The position numbers and the translations under genes are program-made. The notes under the pieces were generated by a model. It was not told where the DNA came from. It saw nothing but the letters and a program-made list of their open reading frames with translations, and made no database searches. A stretch of DNA of 64,000 bases from contig OZ026598.1 of NCBI GenBank assembly GCA_964020085.1, forward strand, positions 23,453,650-23,517,649, read 5' to 3'. Numbering within the stretch: position 1 is the stretch's first letter; each line of letters opens with the position of its first letter. Shown here in pieces: positions 34,151 through 46,500 of the stretch. The DNA is from Micromussa lordhowensis (lineage: Eukaryota > Cnidaria > Anthozoa > Scleractinia > Lobophylliidae).

Positions 34151-35268
34151 TAATCGTCCTGATTACTTAGTTGCCGAGAACGAATTTACTAGTGTGCTGA
34201 TTTACAAGTTATCTATTTTGATGATGTTGTTTTTACAGCATTTGTTTTACGAGTTTCTAGTTTGTATGGCTTTAATTTATTTGATGTATGTCGAATAACC
34301 TAGTGTACTTTTCATTCCTGTTGTTAGGGCCTTCAGGAAGTGATAGATGTAGCTTGGAGTGAATTGGTAGCCAGCATAGGAAGCACTAGAGAGTGGAGTG
34401 TAACTTAAGCATGTTATTATTCGCTGTTTAAGCAATAGAGCACTTTTTCCATGTTTACATAGGCTCATCTAAACACGAGGAGTGTTGGGAGAATTCGAGA
34501 CAGTTATGCAAACCCGAGATGTAGTCGAGGGCTTGCATAACTTTCGAGAAAAAGTGCTCTTATTGCTTTTATAAAATAATTCTCAAAATACGCGCAAATC
34601 TAACACGTCGCAACCGTGTTTACATACTCTCATCCAAACACACTTATCGACCGATGAGAGCGCGCGTAGTAGCTCAGTTATTTTATAAAACGGTTTTTTT
34701 TTAGAATTGTCCAGTTTTAAACTCAGTTAGGAATTGTTATTGCACGATCAGAGAAGAAGTATAAAACTACATTGGACTATCGCTTTCACAAGAATGTATA
34801 ATGTTATTAAATTATAGACTTCGAATAAAAATTAAATTTAGAGACAATTATCCAGTTTAATACGTAGTACGAGTCATGTTATATTAAATTCCTCGGGCTA
34901 TGTTCTGTAGTACTGTCAGTAGTGTTAGTGGTGTTGGAAATTCTTTATTCTTCCCCAAACAATCTGTAGTGGAAGATGACTATATGTATGTTCATTTCTC
35001 AATTTGAATGTTGTCCTGTACAGTCGAACGAAAAGACGTGACCCATAATATGCGTTTTAGATCTCCATTAAATTAGTGGTACATGGATAACTTTAACTAG
35101 GTCAAAGATTCGCACTGACTGTTAAAACGTTATAGCCGCAATTTATTGCCTAGTAAGCACTTGACCAACTTATAAAAAAGAGGACAGATAACTATATCAA
35201 TACTGCTATATTAAAACACGAAGGCCAAGGCTGTTGAAAAGATCACCTATTTCTGAGGCGAGTTTTGA

Positions 35269-36573
35269 CCATAGTCTGTGCTTTGCTGAGCTTTAATTTT
35301 AGTAGTCTTCAAAAGATTTTGTAAAAAGCGCATTGCGTTGTTGGTTGTGAGTCCGGAAAATATAACGCTGTTTAGTACAAGTGCGTGTCCATTTGAAATG
35401 TACCATTTTAATTGCTCCTAGCATTTACCTGAATTGTATGATCAACATCCCTATATTTTTAGTTTGTTTTGACCAGTTCAATGCCTCTTCCTTTTACCGC
35501 ATATTTGCATATTTAATTTCACTTTGTTAACCGGCAGGAAATTCAGGGGATAGCCATTATAGAAATTAGAGAGAAGACTTTAGCAATATATATGTCAAAG
35601 GTGTGAGTGCGTCATATTTAGATCGCTGTTATTTATGAGGGCCAGGTGATTACAAGGAAAAATTCTCTGATCAGAGGTGGACAGTACATTGATGGCTCAT
35701 AATTCTTCTCCTTAAAACAGCTACTCTGTGTTTCCGGTCCGCACATTTTGGTTAGAGAACTGCTGGATAACATGCAGTAGTCATAGTTTAGCAAGCAACT
35801 TTTCAGTTAAAATATCTTCAGTTGATCATTGGCTTTTCTGGTATATGGTGGCTCCTAAAGGAGCCGTTTTGTGGTTGTTGTTTTTTTGAGTTTTTATTTA
35901 TTTAATTTTTTTGGCTGTTTTTAAATTTTTGTATAACAATGGGGACTTGCTCTCCTTCCTGATACATCTGACACTCTGTTTAGAGAGAAAAAAAATAATG
36001 AATCAAATTAAAATACAGTTTGTCTGAATGTTGACTGAGTAATCACTGTCAGTTATACTTGTAACTGTTTCGTAGGACTAATCCCTAAGGCGAAATTCAT
36101 AAAATATGACAACCAAGGTGTCCCAAACCAGAGTTACACTGGTAGTCACATACTAAAGTATGATCGTGATCATTTTATTGATCCAAAATACAGCTGAACA
36201 CAGCTATCTCGAACAAATAAACTAAATGTAGCTCGAGATCTGCGAGATGGTAGGGCTACTAATCGCCTGCACTTTCTTCTAATTCAAGCTTACTTTTTCA
36301 GTGTACGTTCAGTAATACAGCTGATCCTTTACATTGCATTTTGTCTTTGCAAATTGTCTCGCAATTTTGTTGCAGCGTAAGTTGCATGAAGAATGGTCCA
36401 GTGTGAAAAGTACAGTGCAATAACGTGCACGAAGTAGAACCAAGTTCTAAATTTCGCAACGATAAAAACGAAAATGTTCAAAGTTCATTTCAAGGTTTGC
36501 TAGACTATGATCATTTCGCGCAGGTTTTAACGCAACGTTAAAACAAAATTTCTAGATCCTAAGAAGGTATAAA
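35269..36573. other. Core of giant element, 3' side of transposase gene
   Basis: Non-coding on both strands. An AATAAA on the minus strand at 36174-36179 could serve the transposase gene. No other gene seen. Confidence 0.45.
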
Positions 36574-39500
36574 TTACCATTTTTTGGTCCTTTTGGTCCC
36601 CGTTTTCCCTTGACCATTACCGCTTTTCTTTCTTTTTCGTCCAGCACGCACCTAACATGAAATTAAGGTGCATTAATTAGTGTACAAGTATACGTTTAAG
36701 TCATTTTGTTTTCATTTACTGGCCTAGTATAATGTCTATAATTCATGGACGATCAATGAATAATTGACGATTTTTTCATGTGATAACCTACACCAATGTT
36801 GTTGTGAAATATGAAGATGCCCTCGTGTATAAGATGAACGGTTGACATAGGAAGTGTTTAAGCATCTTTGACCACGGTTGTAGTTCACTTTATGTTATTT
36901 CTGCAAAAGGTGTAGCCTTTCTGTATGACCTTGTGCTGATCTTTAAATTAGTAAAGCTGCTTCAACCGTTTTACCGCTTATAAGAAGTTTCGAGTAAAGG
37001 GAAGCGTACGTATGAGCAAATCGGTATAAATTTTAAAACATTTCTGTCAGTGGACTTTGTGGGCTCGATTTCCGATGTTCAAGGTTCAAGATTCTGCTTA
37101 TTTGCCTTTTTTCGGGAAACGGGGCGCACTCTTCCCCAGAACAAAAGACGGGACGCGAGAGAGCGGCGGAAATCGAGTATCTGGACTCAAATTAACTGGA
37201 TGAGTAAATATTCATTATGTTTTTCAATCACGTTTTGGTTTTATATGCTAGCACTCTCCAGGCTGTTATGCTAAATCGAGCAAAGCTAATGAAAAGACGA
37301 TTACCTCTACATCGCGTTCTTCTCTTTCAATTAATCGGAAGAGTTCGTCGGTAGTATCGCTGACTTGCAATGGTCTGTTGTTGGTCTCTGTTTGCTTTGT
37401 CAAAAGTGGTAAAATCCATTTTGGATTTACTTTTCCGGTCCTTCCATTGTTTTTGATGAAGTTTTCCCACCATACTCTTGTGTGTTGATTAAAGTGGAGT
37501 CTAAACTTCGGCAGATCGTTCTTTATATTCTGTAAGTTTAATTTTGCTGTGTTTCTTTCAAGAAGCTGTTATCAAGAAAAAGGGGGAAAGAACATAATTG
37601 AGGAGGCAAGGTGAAAATGCTTTCACTACTTTCTTTGTTCTTCATTCCACAATAACTAAATACGACTGTGGGACGAATCCTACAATGAACAATAAGTCAG
37701 ACATAAAAAATAAGTGAATCCATTTGCCAACGTTTAGGCATTGTGCTATTTTGCAGTAGATATTGGGTAGCGGTGCTTCCCGATAATAAACCTTCATACC
37801 TTTGGGGCTCCTCTTGGGAGACCTTTTAGGAGGTCAATGCCCTCTGAGTCCTCGGGGAGCCAAGTTGGGGATGTCGACCACTTTTTGTATTTCATTTTGG
37901 CCTTTCCGTCTGACCCTCTAAAGATCTGAAGTTATCGAGAAAAAAAGATTATTTAGAAATTAATGAAAGTCGTCTATGCTTGTTATGTCCCACTTTAGTT
38001 GCAGCACCAAAACGGTACATGATGGGTAAAGCAGTTAAGGTTAGGAACAAAAAAAGGTTAATGGGAATCTGTTTATGTCTAACAGCAGCACATTGTTGTA
38101 TTTGAGCCACAAAACAAGTCATTGATGCAAGACTGGGCATGATAGCGAAATTTACGTTGATGCAGGTATATCTAGACTATATCTGGATGGTTTATTGTAG
38201 GAAAAGGTATCTAGGAAACGACAAGAAAATAAGCAATTGGTCATGATGAGCTTAGGGCACCTCAGGTGGTGGTAGAGTGACCGTAATCATATAGTACTAC
38301 CTTGAATTGGTGCTGGTTGGCGTGACCAGAGAGACTAGCCTCAGTGAAGCCCTCCATCCATTGCTTTACATCATACATGAAAGTAAGAAGTGAAGCTTTT
38401 ATGGATGGAGAGTAACTTCGGCCAATCTCTCTGATCAGCTCCAGGAGGGTCAAGACGTTGATCTTTGCCAGATGCCGTGAAATACATGAAAAAAGCTGGT
38501 CGATGTCCTCGTGGGTGTGACCCACCATTAGGAAACACATCTTGATCTAAACGAAACGAAAAGAACAAGGTTGTTAACCTCTGAAAGATTTCGAATAAGG
38601 AAAAGCTTAAAAGATCATTGGTCCGTAGTTTTCAAGCTAATGATTGGCATTACTAAGTTCCAAACAGTGAAAAAGTAACTCATAGACAAAAGTTCGTGGC
38701 TGTTGTAGGGCCATTGTTGTAAGGATTTAGTTTCTGTGAGGTGAAAAGTAAGGGTCACTAGGTGGGACCAACAGATTCTATTCACTGGGGACAGGTAAAA
38801 GAATAAATGGAGGCATCCTTTAAGGGTACATCCAAATGTTATAGCAAGTAAACAAAGCTCCCACGGCTTAGATAATAATTTCTTAATCTTTGCAATAAAA
38901 AGCTTGAATTGACAGTATATAAGACGTAAGGCTAACCTTCTTAAAAATTCTCAGCTCCACCAGTAACGCAAGAAAGGCCAGCACGAACCTATTCTTGCAC
39001 TCTCTCCAGCAGTTGTCCATCTGGAGGTACAGCACAGGTGGTAAACGTCCAAGCTACCAACGTAATAAATAGTAAAAAGGTTAAATCTTGCTGCCTTGAT
39101 GTTTTGTACGTTTGTGATTATTTTAGATTATTTTCGGTGAGTCTATCGCTCATAATCATAATGTTGCCGATTCCATGCTCATGCACACGCGATCGCGTCA
39201 TATCGTGGTCATTAATTTCGAGTGGCTAGCGAATATTGTATCGGACCAGTCCTTTTTCATTGGAACCACTCCTTTTGGAACATTAAGTGATTTAACTTGA
39301 AATAAATTACTGTCATGGTTATTATTAATGCAGTGTTCAAAAATCGTGGCACAGAAGTTTTAATGACCGAACTATTAATCTGCCCAAGGACTATCTAATC
39401 TCACCTTTGTCTGCATCCACAAGAGGACGTGCAGCAATATGTTGATTGTAAGATTTGAATCATGAGGCCATTCACACATGTCAACATAAGCGACACCGTC

Positions 39501-42500
39501 GCTGTGGTGGTTCACCAACGCACCTGTCACGTGCGTCTTTAGGCGCCAGGCACTGCTATCGATCTTAACAAAAAGAAGTAACAATGACTGCAAGCTCTCA
39601 TTAAAAATGAATCATTCTATTTTCAAACATTTCAATTTTACCTTTGTACTCGTACTGAGATGGGGAAGGTTGTGCTTATTCTGGTCCATGCCATCGAGTG
39701 TAACAGATAGGTACTTCAGTTGTGGATTGCTTTTGGCCTTGAGGCCGTGTTTGTAGTACTTTCTACGTTCAGCCCTGGGATTCAGTACAAACACAAATAA
39801 TTAGCCAGTGGCAGTTACCAGCCGCGCCTTATATTACAAAAAAATTATTTGGAATTCTACTACATGATCGGATTTTCACCCTCGATATCAATAAGTTCAT
39901 TTTCGGACGCATCAAATATCTCCCCTTTTGCTGAATTTCATAAACAAATTGTTCAGTAATCGGAATTGCCGAGAAGAGGAATATAGTCCAAAAACTATTA
40001 GGTTTTCTTGATTTAAATGTTACTCCGTTTGAATTCTGAGTCACTGTAGAATGTAACGTTAGGAATTAAATGCTTACACTTACATTTGCTGTGTGAGGTG
40101 AATCTTTCTCATCAGCCCAAGGTGTTTCCTTGACTCCTGGTCAAGATTCGACCCTACCAGTTCATTTTTAATGTGTACGCACACAGCACATTTACTGAAA
40201 CGACTTTGCTGTAAAAATCAGTAAAGAAAAAGGAAAAGGAGAATGTTATTTTTTATGGTGTTCATGAATAACAACTTCTTCTTCTTGGCCAAACCCACCC
40301 TCCCCCTTGCTGTTAACTGTTTATAATTCCATACTTTGATAACAACTGAAGTGACATCTGTCCAGTGTGAGTGAATTCAGGTTAGGCTAACCTTAGGAAT
40401 GATCACATTCGGAAATTTGGCTTTCCACAGGCTGTATAAAAATGTGTTTTTCGCCAGCAAAGGTTTTCCAGCCGACTGCTCTTTGTAAATTTGGTACACT
40501 GCTGTTTTAGTTAGACACGAGGGCAGTGTCTTGGTTCCACAGTTGGGCATACTGTCCGCACTCAGAACGAAGCCTTCAAACCACTTGTAGGCAATGTCGA
40601 ACGCCAAACTTCGTCCCCTTCCATGCAAATCATCTTCGTCTTCTCTTACTTTCCTTGCTCTCTCATAAAAACTAAATAGAAGCAAAGTATTTGAGATCCT
40701 TAAGAATGTCACACCCTTATTGCTCAGCATTTCAAACGCGTCAGTTTTGATACGGACATGATGATTTAATCTTGTATACCCGAAAGATGCGGTGATTAAT
40801 ACAATGATATCACTGATTACGCTTCAACACAACTCAAATATATATGGGTTATTGACGAAGTGTGAGGTCAAGATGGCTGGATATTGGCCAAGTTCTTTTT
40901 TTGCGTGTTTATGGACCGAGACGGAGTCGAGGTCCATAAACTCGCAAAAAACCGAATAAGCTTGGTCAATAAAGAATTTAGTATATAACTTACGGGGAAA
41001 TTTTCTTGCGGGACATGACAAGTGGTCCTGAGCGGGCAAGATAGGTCCATCTTGCCCGCTCGGGTAGCCAATTACAGCGCAGGATTTGATTCATCTTGCC
41101 CGCTCACGGAGCTACCCATATAATAAGCAAGATTATTTCCCTGGAGGAGGGGGATATGGGGAGTTCTGAACAACGCAATGCAGCGAGAAAAAGTCGGCAA
41201 ATACCGCAATATCGCCAAAAAATATAATTATATAATATATATCGATAAATACCACTATGCTTCAATACCGAGTGCAAAAGCTAGGTCATGCCAAAGCCGC
41301 TACAGTGTATGTTAAAGTTTGTAGCCTATAACACGGGAACAACAATTAAAAATTTGTCAATGAGCGTAAAATCAGGTAATGTTCGATTTACACAAAAAAG
41401 TAACACCCATTGGCATGTTAGCTAATAATCAACTAAACTAACTTACCCTTTTACGATTGCTACACAAGGAATTGCAGTTTACCGTTGCCATGAGAGTTAG
41501 ATTTCAATGGGAATGTCCAATCGGAGACTGGAAAAGGCCCGGAAAACAGCGGAGAATACCGCATTTCGAGTTAAAAACTACAGAAATACCGCAAGAAAAA
41601 AATTGTCCAATACCGCAAACCCAAACGTCCCCCTCCTGGAGTAAACTAGGTCATTAATGATCGGTTTCCTTGCCAACCGTAAAACAGGCTTATGACAGTT
41701 ATAAACTTTGTCACAACCGCATTCTCACACCCATTTGGACTGTTACATATTACGTGTATTTCAGATTTTCTGTTCCCAAATTAAAGGCTACAAGGCACCA
41801 AATTACAGGTTACAAGGCATTGATACGTTAGGAAAGTTTCTATCTACGTACCAGGAACGTGTAATGCCATAAATCATGCACCATGCATGAATGCAACATG
41901 GTACTCCATCTATCATGAATACTTTCACAGCGGGGCTTCTCCCTCGATGTAAGGTCTCTTTGGAATGACTGCTTGCAATAGCATTATCTAAAAATGCTTT
42001 GCGGTCGTTGAGGTTCCTCCCCCAGTAGCTTGTCCTTTTCGACTTAATGCTGCTGAGGGCTATCTTTTTAATGCATTCTTCTCTGCAGCAGCCTCTCTCA
42101 ACATCGAGCACTATCTTGGCAGCATTGCATTTTTTATTTAGGCTTGTTTTGGTAGACTTCGAACCTAACAAAAGTTACACGAAAAATTAATACCTCTAAA
42201 GAAAACTAAATAAAAGAATCCGACATATGCCAGCTATTGAGAATAAGTACCTCCTACGCTTTCCTGCTTGTCAACGACTGTAAGATCCTACAGTTTTTGA
42301 AAACACAAAGAAATTTTGTAAGTGTACATTCGCACTCGATACAATATGTCAGCATTGGTCTCAATTCCTCTGGGTCATGTTATCAACATTATCCGGAAAA
42401 GCGTTTTCAGGATGTCAACGTCAGAAGCGAGAAATTGTTGTTTTATCAGCTGTAACTTCTTATATCGTATATACGCGTTGAATATCATTTTTTGTTAACA

Positions 42501-43374
42501 TGACCAAATGGAGTGAGTTTGAGAAACACTATGGATGCGCGCGTATGTTTATTAATCGTACAATTACCAGCGCGCGTACGGTTATTAAGCGTATATTTTA
42601 ACATGACCAAATGAATGACTGAGTTTGAGAAATACTATGTGCGCGTGTATGTTTATTAATCGTACAATTGCCAGCGCGCGTACGGTTATTAGGCGTACCT
42701 TTCAACATGACCAAATGAATGAGTGAGTTCGAGATTTCAACACTATGTGCGCGTGTACGTTTATTAATCGTACAATTGCCAGCGCATACGGTTATTAGGC
42801 ATACAATTCCAACAAGTCTAAAATCGGCGAGTAATTGATGGCAATGAAAGGAAAAAATGTTTTTTTGCGTACTTTTTTCGGTGTAGCTTTCCAGAATTTG
42901 TCCTGGTGGCCCGCCTCCGTAAACTTGAATGAATCAGGTTCTTCTTCGTCCTGTGATGGGATAAGCTTATATCAAACTTAACACCTGTTTTTTTGTAAGG
43001 GAGGGTAAAGAAAGTTTAAATTTGTTCGACGTTTTTCTTACCCATGAAAGTTCTCTTTCAAGTTTTCTAAGTGACTCTTCCGCCTGGCGTACACACTTGC
43101 AGTTTTCTGAACTAAGCCTAGGAGTACACTCGCAGCTGTTCTCCCACATCTGGACATCATCATCGTCATCCTCGACGTCAAAGTCGTAATCATCGGCGTT
43201 CAACTTAAATAAAAGGATGTTTGTTATTAGTTTCTTTCTCTGCGTTTTTTCCTTACTCCTTACCGACAGCTTTACCTCAGTTGTAAGAGCAGAATCCTTG
43301 TTGTCGATTTCCATTTTTCTCTCTTGAAATATAAGCTCCGGCAAGGAAAGATACTCTGAGGGGAGTACCTGCAT
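36574..43374 (-). CDS. DUF7869-type putative transposase of giant element
   Basis: Twelve exons join in frame: 43374-43276, 43203-43042, 42950-42873, 42156-41852, 40671-40392, 40208-40084, 39774-39642, 39563-39405, 39053-38937, 38546-38301, 37925-37800, 37565-37305, ending in a last coding exon 36651-36574. The total is 722 residues with no stop. The fourth acceptor (GAAG/TCT) keeps the frame; a nearby TTAG/GTT would not. An acidic, Cys-rich N-terminus (VEDDDDDVQMW, CECTPRLSSENCKC) is followed by a conserved block (SPAVKVFMIDGVPCCIHAWC). The DUF7869-like core has D377 in LSVTLDGMDQNK, D460 in LYLQMDN, and MVGHTHEDIDQLFS (H496, E499, D500), as in an RNase H-like nuclease. The C-terminus is basic and NLS-like (RAGRKRKKSG). 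Its place inside the TIRs makes it the likely transposase. Catalysis is inferred. Confidence 0.85.
42530..42810. repeat. Repeat cluster with TTATTAATCGTACAATT in an intron
   Basis: Three repeats of about 90 bp in an intron of the putative transposase. Each has GTTTATTAATCGTACAATT, GCGCGTACGGTTATTA and ACATGACCAAATG. The ATTAATCGTA core is the same half-site as in the TIR satellites. Confidence 0.75.
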
Positions 43375-43508
43375 GGGGCAGTGCGCGCGTTAATGGGCGG
43401 GAAGATTAATGCGGATAAACCAGTTGGAACCGGTATAACAGGTTTTGATGAAATTTTAACGTACAGTAAACTCGCATGAACTATTTGGAACCGGTATAAC
43501 AGGTTCTG
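43375..43508. promoter_or_regulatory. Shared promoter between the two element genes
   Basis: Only 134 bp separate the ATG of the minus-strand transposase gene from the first possible ATG of the plus-strand gene. The region holds two direct copies of TTGGAACCGGTATAACAGGT, starting at 43424 and 43485, each followed by a variant of TTTGATGAAATT; the second runs into the 5' end of the plus-strand frame. A bidirectional promoter is the simplest reading. No TATA box stands out. Confidence 0.6.
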
Positions 43509-46500
43509 ATGGAAATTCAAATTGCACCTTTTGTCTCTGTGAAACATGGAGGATCCGACAAGCGTAGACGAGCGTTCGTGGTTCTTGGCACCAGACGACG
43601 AAAATTTTGTTTATGTTTCACAGATGGTGAAAAACAGTTACTTCGTGGGTATGAACACGACGAGGAAGAAAAAACGGATTGTGTCCTGGTAATGGTATTC
43701 AAATGAGTTATTACACTTAAGCTAAGTTAATTTACGCGCTCTGAAGAAAGGGCTTTTTTCTTTAGTTCAACGTGGAGGAAAACTTGCCTATTTGGGTAAG
43801 AATAAAAAACATCTCAAAAGAGCACTCGTTTGCCAGCCACTTTGAAGAAGAAGACTTCACCCTCAACAGCAACGAGTTTGTGGATAAACTTGAAGAGGTG
43901 CTGGACAAAGATAGTCTGGAATTGGTGGGAAAAAGCGGAGAAGACGGATCCGGAGAAGACCGCGTGGTGAAGACGCAAAAAAAAAAGCAAAAAAAGGAGG
44001 CGGCGCGCAGGGGAGTTTTCCGGCAGACAGCTGGCGTTAAAGAAATTGGAAAAGGAGGGAGATGGTGCCGTCTTGAAAACAGGGACATGGCCTCCTCCAT
44101 TCCTGACCACCGTCAAAAAAATGCGAGGAGTCCTTTTAGAGTTTGCAGAGGGCGAGGAGGAGAACTTTACAGAAGATAACGCCACAGCTATGCGTGTGTA
44201 CTTCTCCAAGAAGCTCAATGTTTCAGGGAAGGTGAGAACATTTTTCATTCGTCTTAGTACCCTTAGTTGACGTTAGAAATAAATTTGAAAAGAATTTGGC
44301 TATTCAGATTAACCTTGAACTAGAGGACTATTCAGCTGTTTTTATTAACACTTCACGGTGGGAGAATAGAGCAGAAAAAACGGCTTAATATCTCTTTGCT
44401 TAGGAATTAACGCAATCCGTCCTGTAGATAATGAAGGGTGCATATGGGGATATTTGAATTCACCAAATTTTTAAAATGTCCAACCACAATGATAAGTCTT
44501 GTTTTTGTACGTCCGACTCCGCGCTACTATTTTTCTATCGTTACATACAAGTCAGGCATAGTTAAGCTTCTCATAAAATAAAACGGGTTAGGCACACCGG
44601 GATCGTTTCCAAAATTCGCTCCAACAGAAAGATTCGATAGCCCCTCACGAAAAGTGACTTTTTTCGGTTCCCATACGCGAAGTGACTTTGTCTGCAAGAG
44701 AAAGTGACTTCGCCTGATCCGAAGCATGGAGCGAAGTCAGGCGAAGTAACCCCTTGAAGGCGAAGTCGCTCCTCGTGTGAAGCGATCTGGCTACCAATGG
44801 GATCAATGGAGTCAGTGAAAAAAAGAGACCGGGATAAGCAGCATATAATCGAAAAGCATGTGTTCCTTTAAAGATTGCCATGACGTTTCTTGGTGAATAA
44901 TTTTTTAGTCTTAGGTTAAGCGGCGGATGTCAACTGTTCTTTAGATTTTTTAAGACTTCTAAGGGTATGTAACGATGGAATGTTGTAACTCGACTGTCGT
45001 CCCGTACTTAGAGCTAAGGCTTAAATGTAATGCCTGAAGAGAAATTAAAGAGAAACGCGAAATTCTGTCACGCTGTGTAATTTTGTCCTCAACAAGCTGA
45101 AGGAAAATATTGTTATTGTTGTTGTTATTTGAAAGCCTTGGAAGTTGCTGGCGTCAACCAGTCCCGGTCCTTTCCGGATTGTTTTCGGGGCGGTCAAATT
45201 CCGTTGAGTGATTGGAATTACTCAATAAAAAGTGACTTCGATGTTATCTTCGAGTGGCTTTGCACGCCGGCGCTCGCTAACTGACTTTGAATACGTACTT
45301 GTCGATAAATGGAGAGGCCAAAAGGATTTTTATATTTGATTCATATTAAGTTTTAATCTCCTGTCGGAATACTCCTGATATAATTCGAACCTGGTTGTTT
45401 TCGCTTGAGAAAAAAGCTGATGGAGGAACTATTTAACATTCAAGATGGCGGCTGTTTGTTCGTTGCTCGTGTTACTTGGCATTGGTTGTCATATGTATTC
45501 TGGGTTAAAACGATTGGGTTGGACGTGTACTTAAAGTAACATTATTTCAAGTTTTATTTAATAAGCTTATGAAAGAGGTAAGGTAGTGGGAGGCTAGAAG
45601 GGTTTCGCTGCGGTGAGGTAAGCTTGGTTAATACAGTCACACCAAGTGGAGCATACCCCTCAAAATTACATTAATGAATTGATTATTTGAACATTGAGTG
45701 GCTAGTCGTTTCAAGAATGCAATAATAAAATGATTATTGGAAAATTGAACCCACTCGGTCGTTCCAAGAATACGGCTAATGGGTTTGATGTTCAAAACAA
45801 TCAGTTTAATATTGATTTTTGAAATGACTAGCGAGTTCGGGAATATTCAAACAATCAATTCATTATTGCATTCTTGAAACGACTAGCGGGTTCAATATTC
45901 AAATAATCAATTCATTAATGTAATCTTGAGGGGTATGCTTCACCTGTTTTGACTGTAAAACATTTAGAATTTTTCACTTATAAATAAGTTATGTGTAACA
46001 TGACGATGGTGTCTAACATGTTGGTCAGCTGAGTTAATGTTATTCCTTTGCTGTTTCGTCAAGTATTCAGTGACCTTTTTAATTTTTTATTATAAATAAA
46101 TGTGGACTTTGTAGCTCAAGAAACAAAGGGAAATAGGCATATTAATTTAATTAACCTTTCTGTCATGTGCAATGTTTCTATGCTTAGGCAGTAAGCTTAT
46201 TAATAAGCTCAGTAAATGCATGTTGCGGCCCTATGCCCCACTGGGGGCAAATAGGACTAATGATGATGATGAATTAAAAGCATATTTATAGAATTTTACT
46301 TTCATTTAAGCTTATTTTATATTAAATATGCTTCCATCTTTTTTTATGCAGGATGGGAGTAACTCCATTTTAACAAACTACTTTAAGGTAGCCCTTTTCC
46401 CCAGTGCCCTTTTTTCCAAAGCAGTTGAGCTTTGTGAGAGCTACGAGGAGGGGCAGCTCCTACCTCCATCTTCTGCAAAGCAGAGACAGAGGAGGAGCAT

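Larger units (their letters stand above)
22591..35268. repeat. Left terminal inverted repeat of giant element
   Basis: Matches the reverse complement of 53476-59290 from the terminus to a shared inner edge CTGAGGCGAGTTTTGA. Net length is about 6.7 kb after removing the BEL/Pao insertion. From the outside in it holds: the terminal region with scattered ATTAATCGTA-like motifs (22591-26980); a MITE-like insertion (26284-26855) absent from the other arm; the 53-bp satellite (27000-27661 and 33640-34150); and an inner 1.1 kb. Its short ORFs look incidental. Confidence 0.88.

Noticed and set aside
34277..34468. 63-codon ORF conserved at 54322-54513
   Set aside because: Same reason: homologous arms. 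Overlaps a dispersed repeat also seen near 19440.
40824..41071. Minus-strand ORFs as an exon of the DUF7869 gene
   Set aside because: Neighbouring exons join in phase without it, and the sequence consists of repeats of CTTGCCCGCTC.
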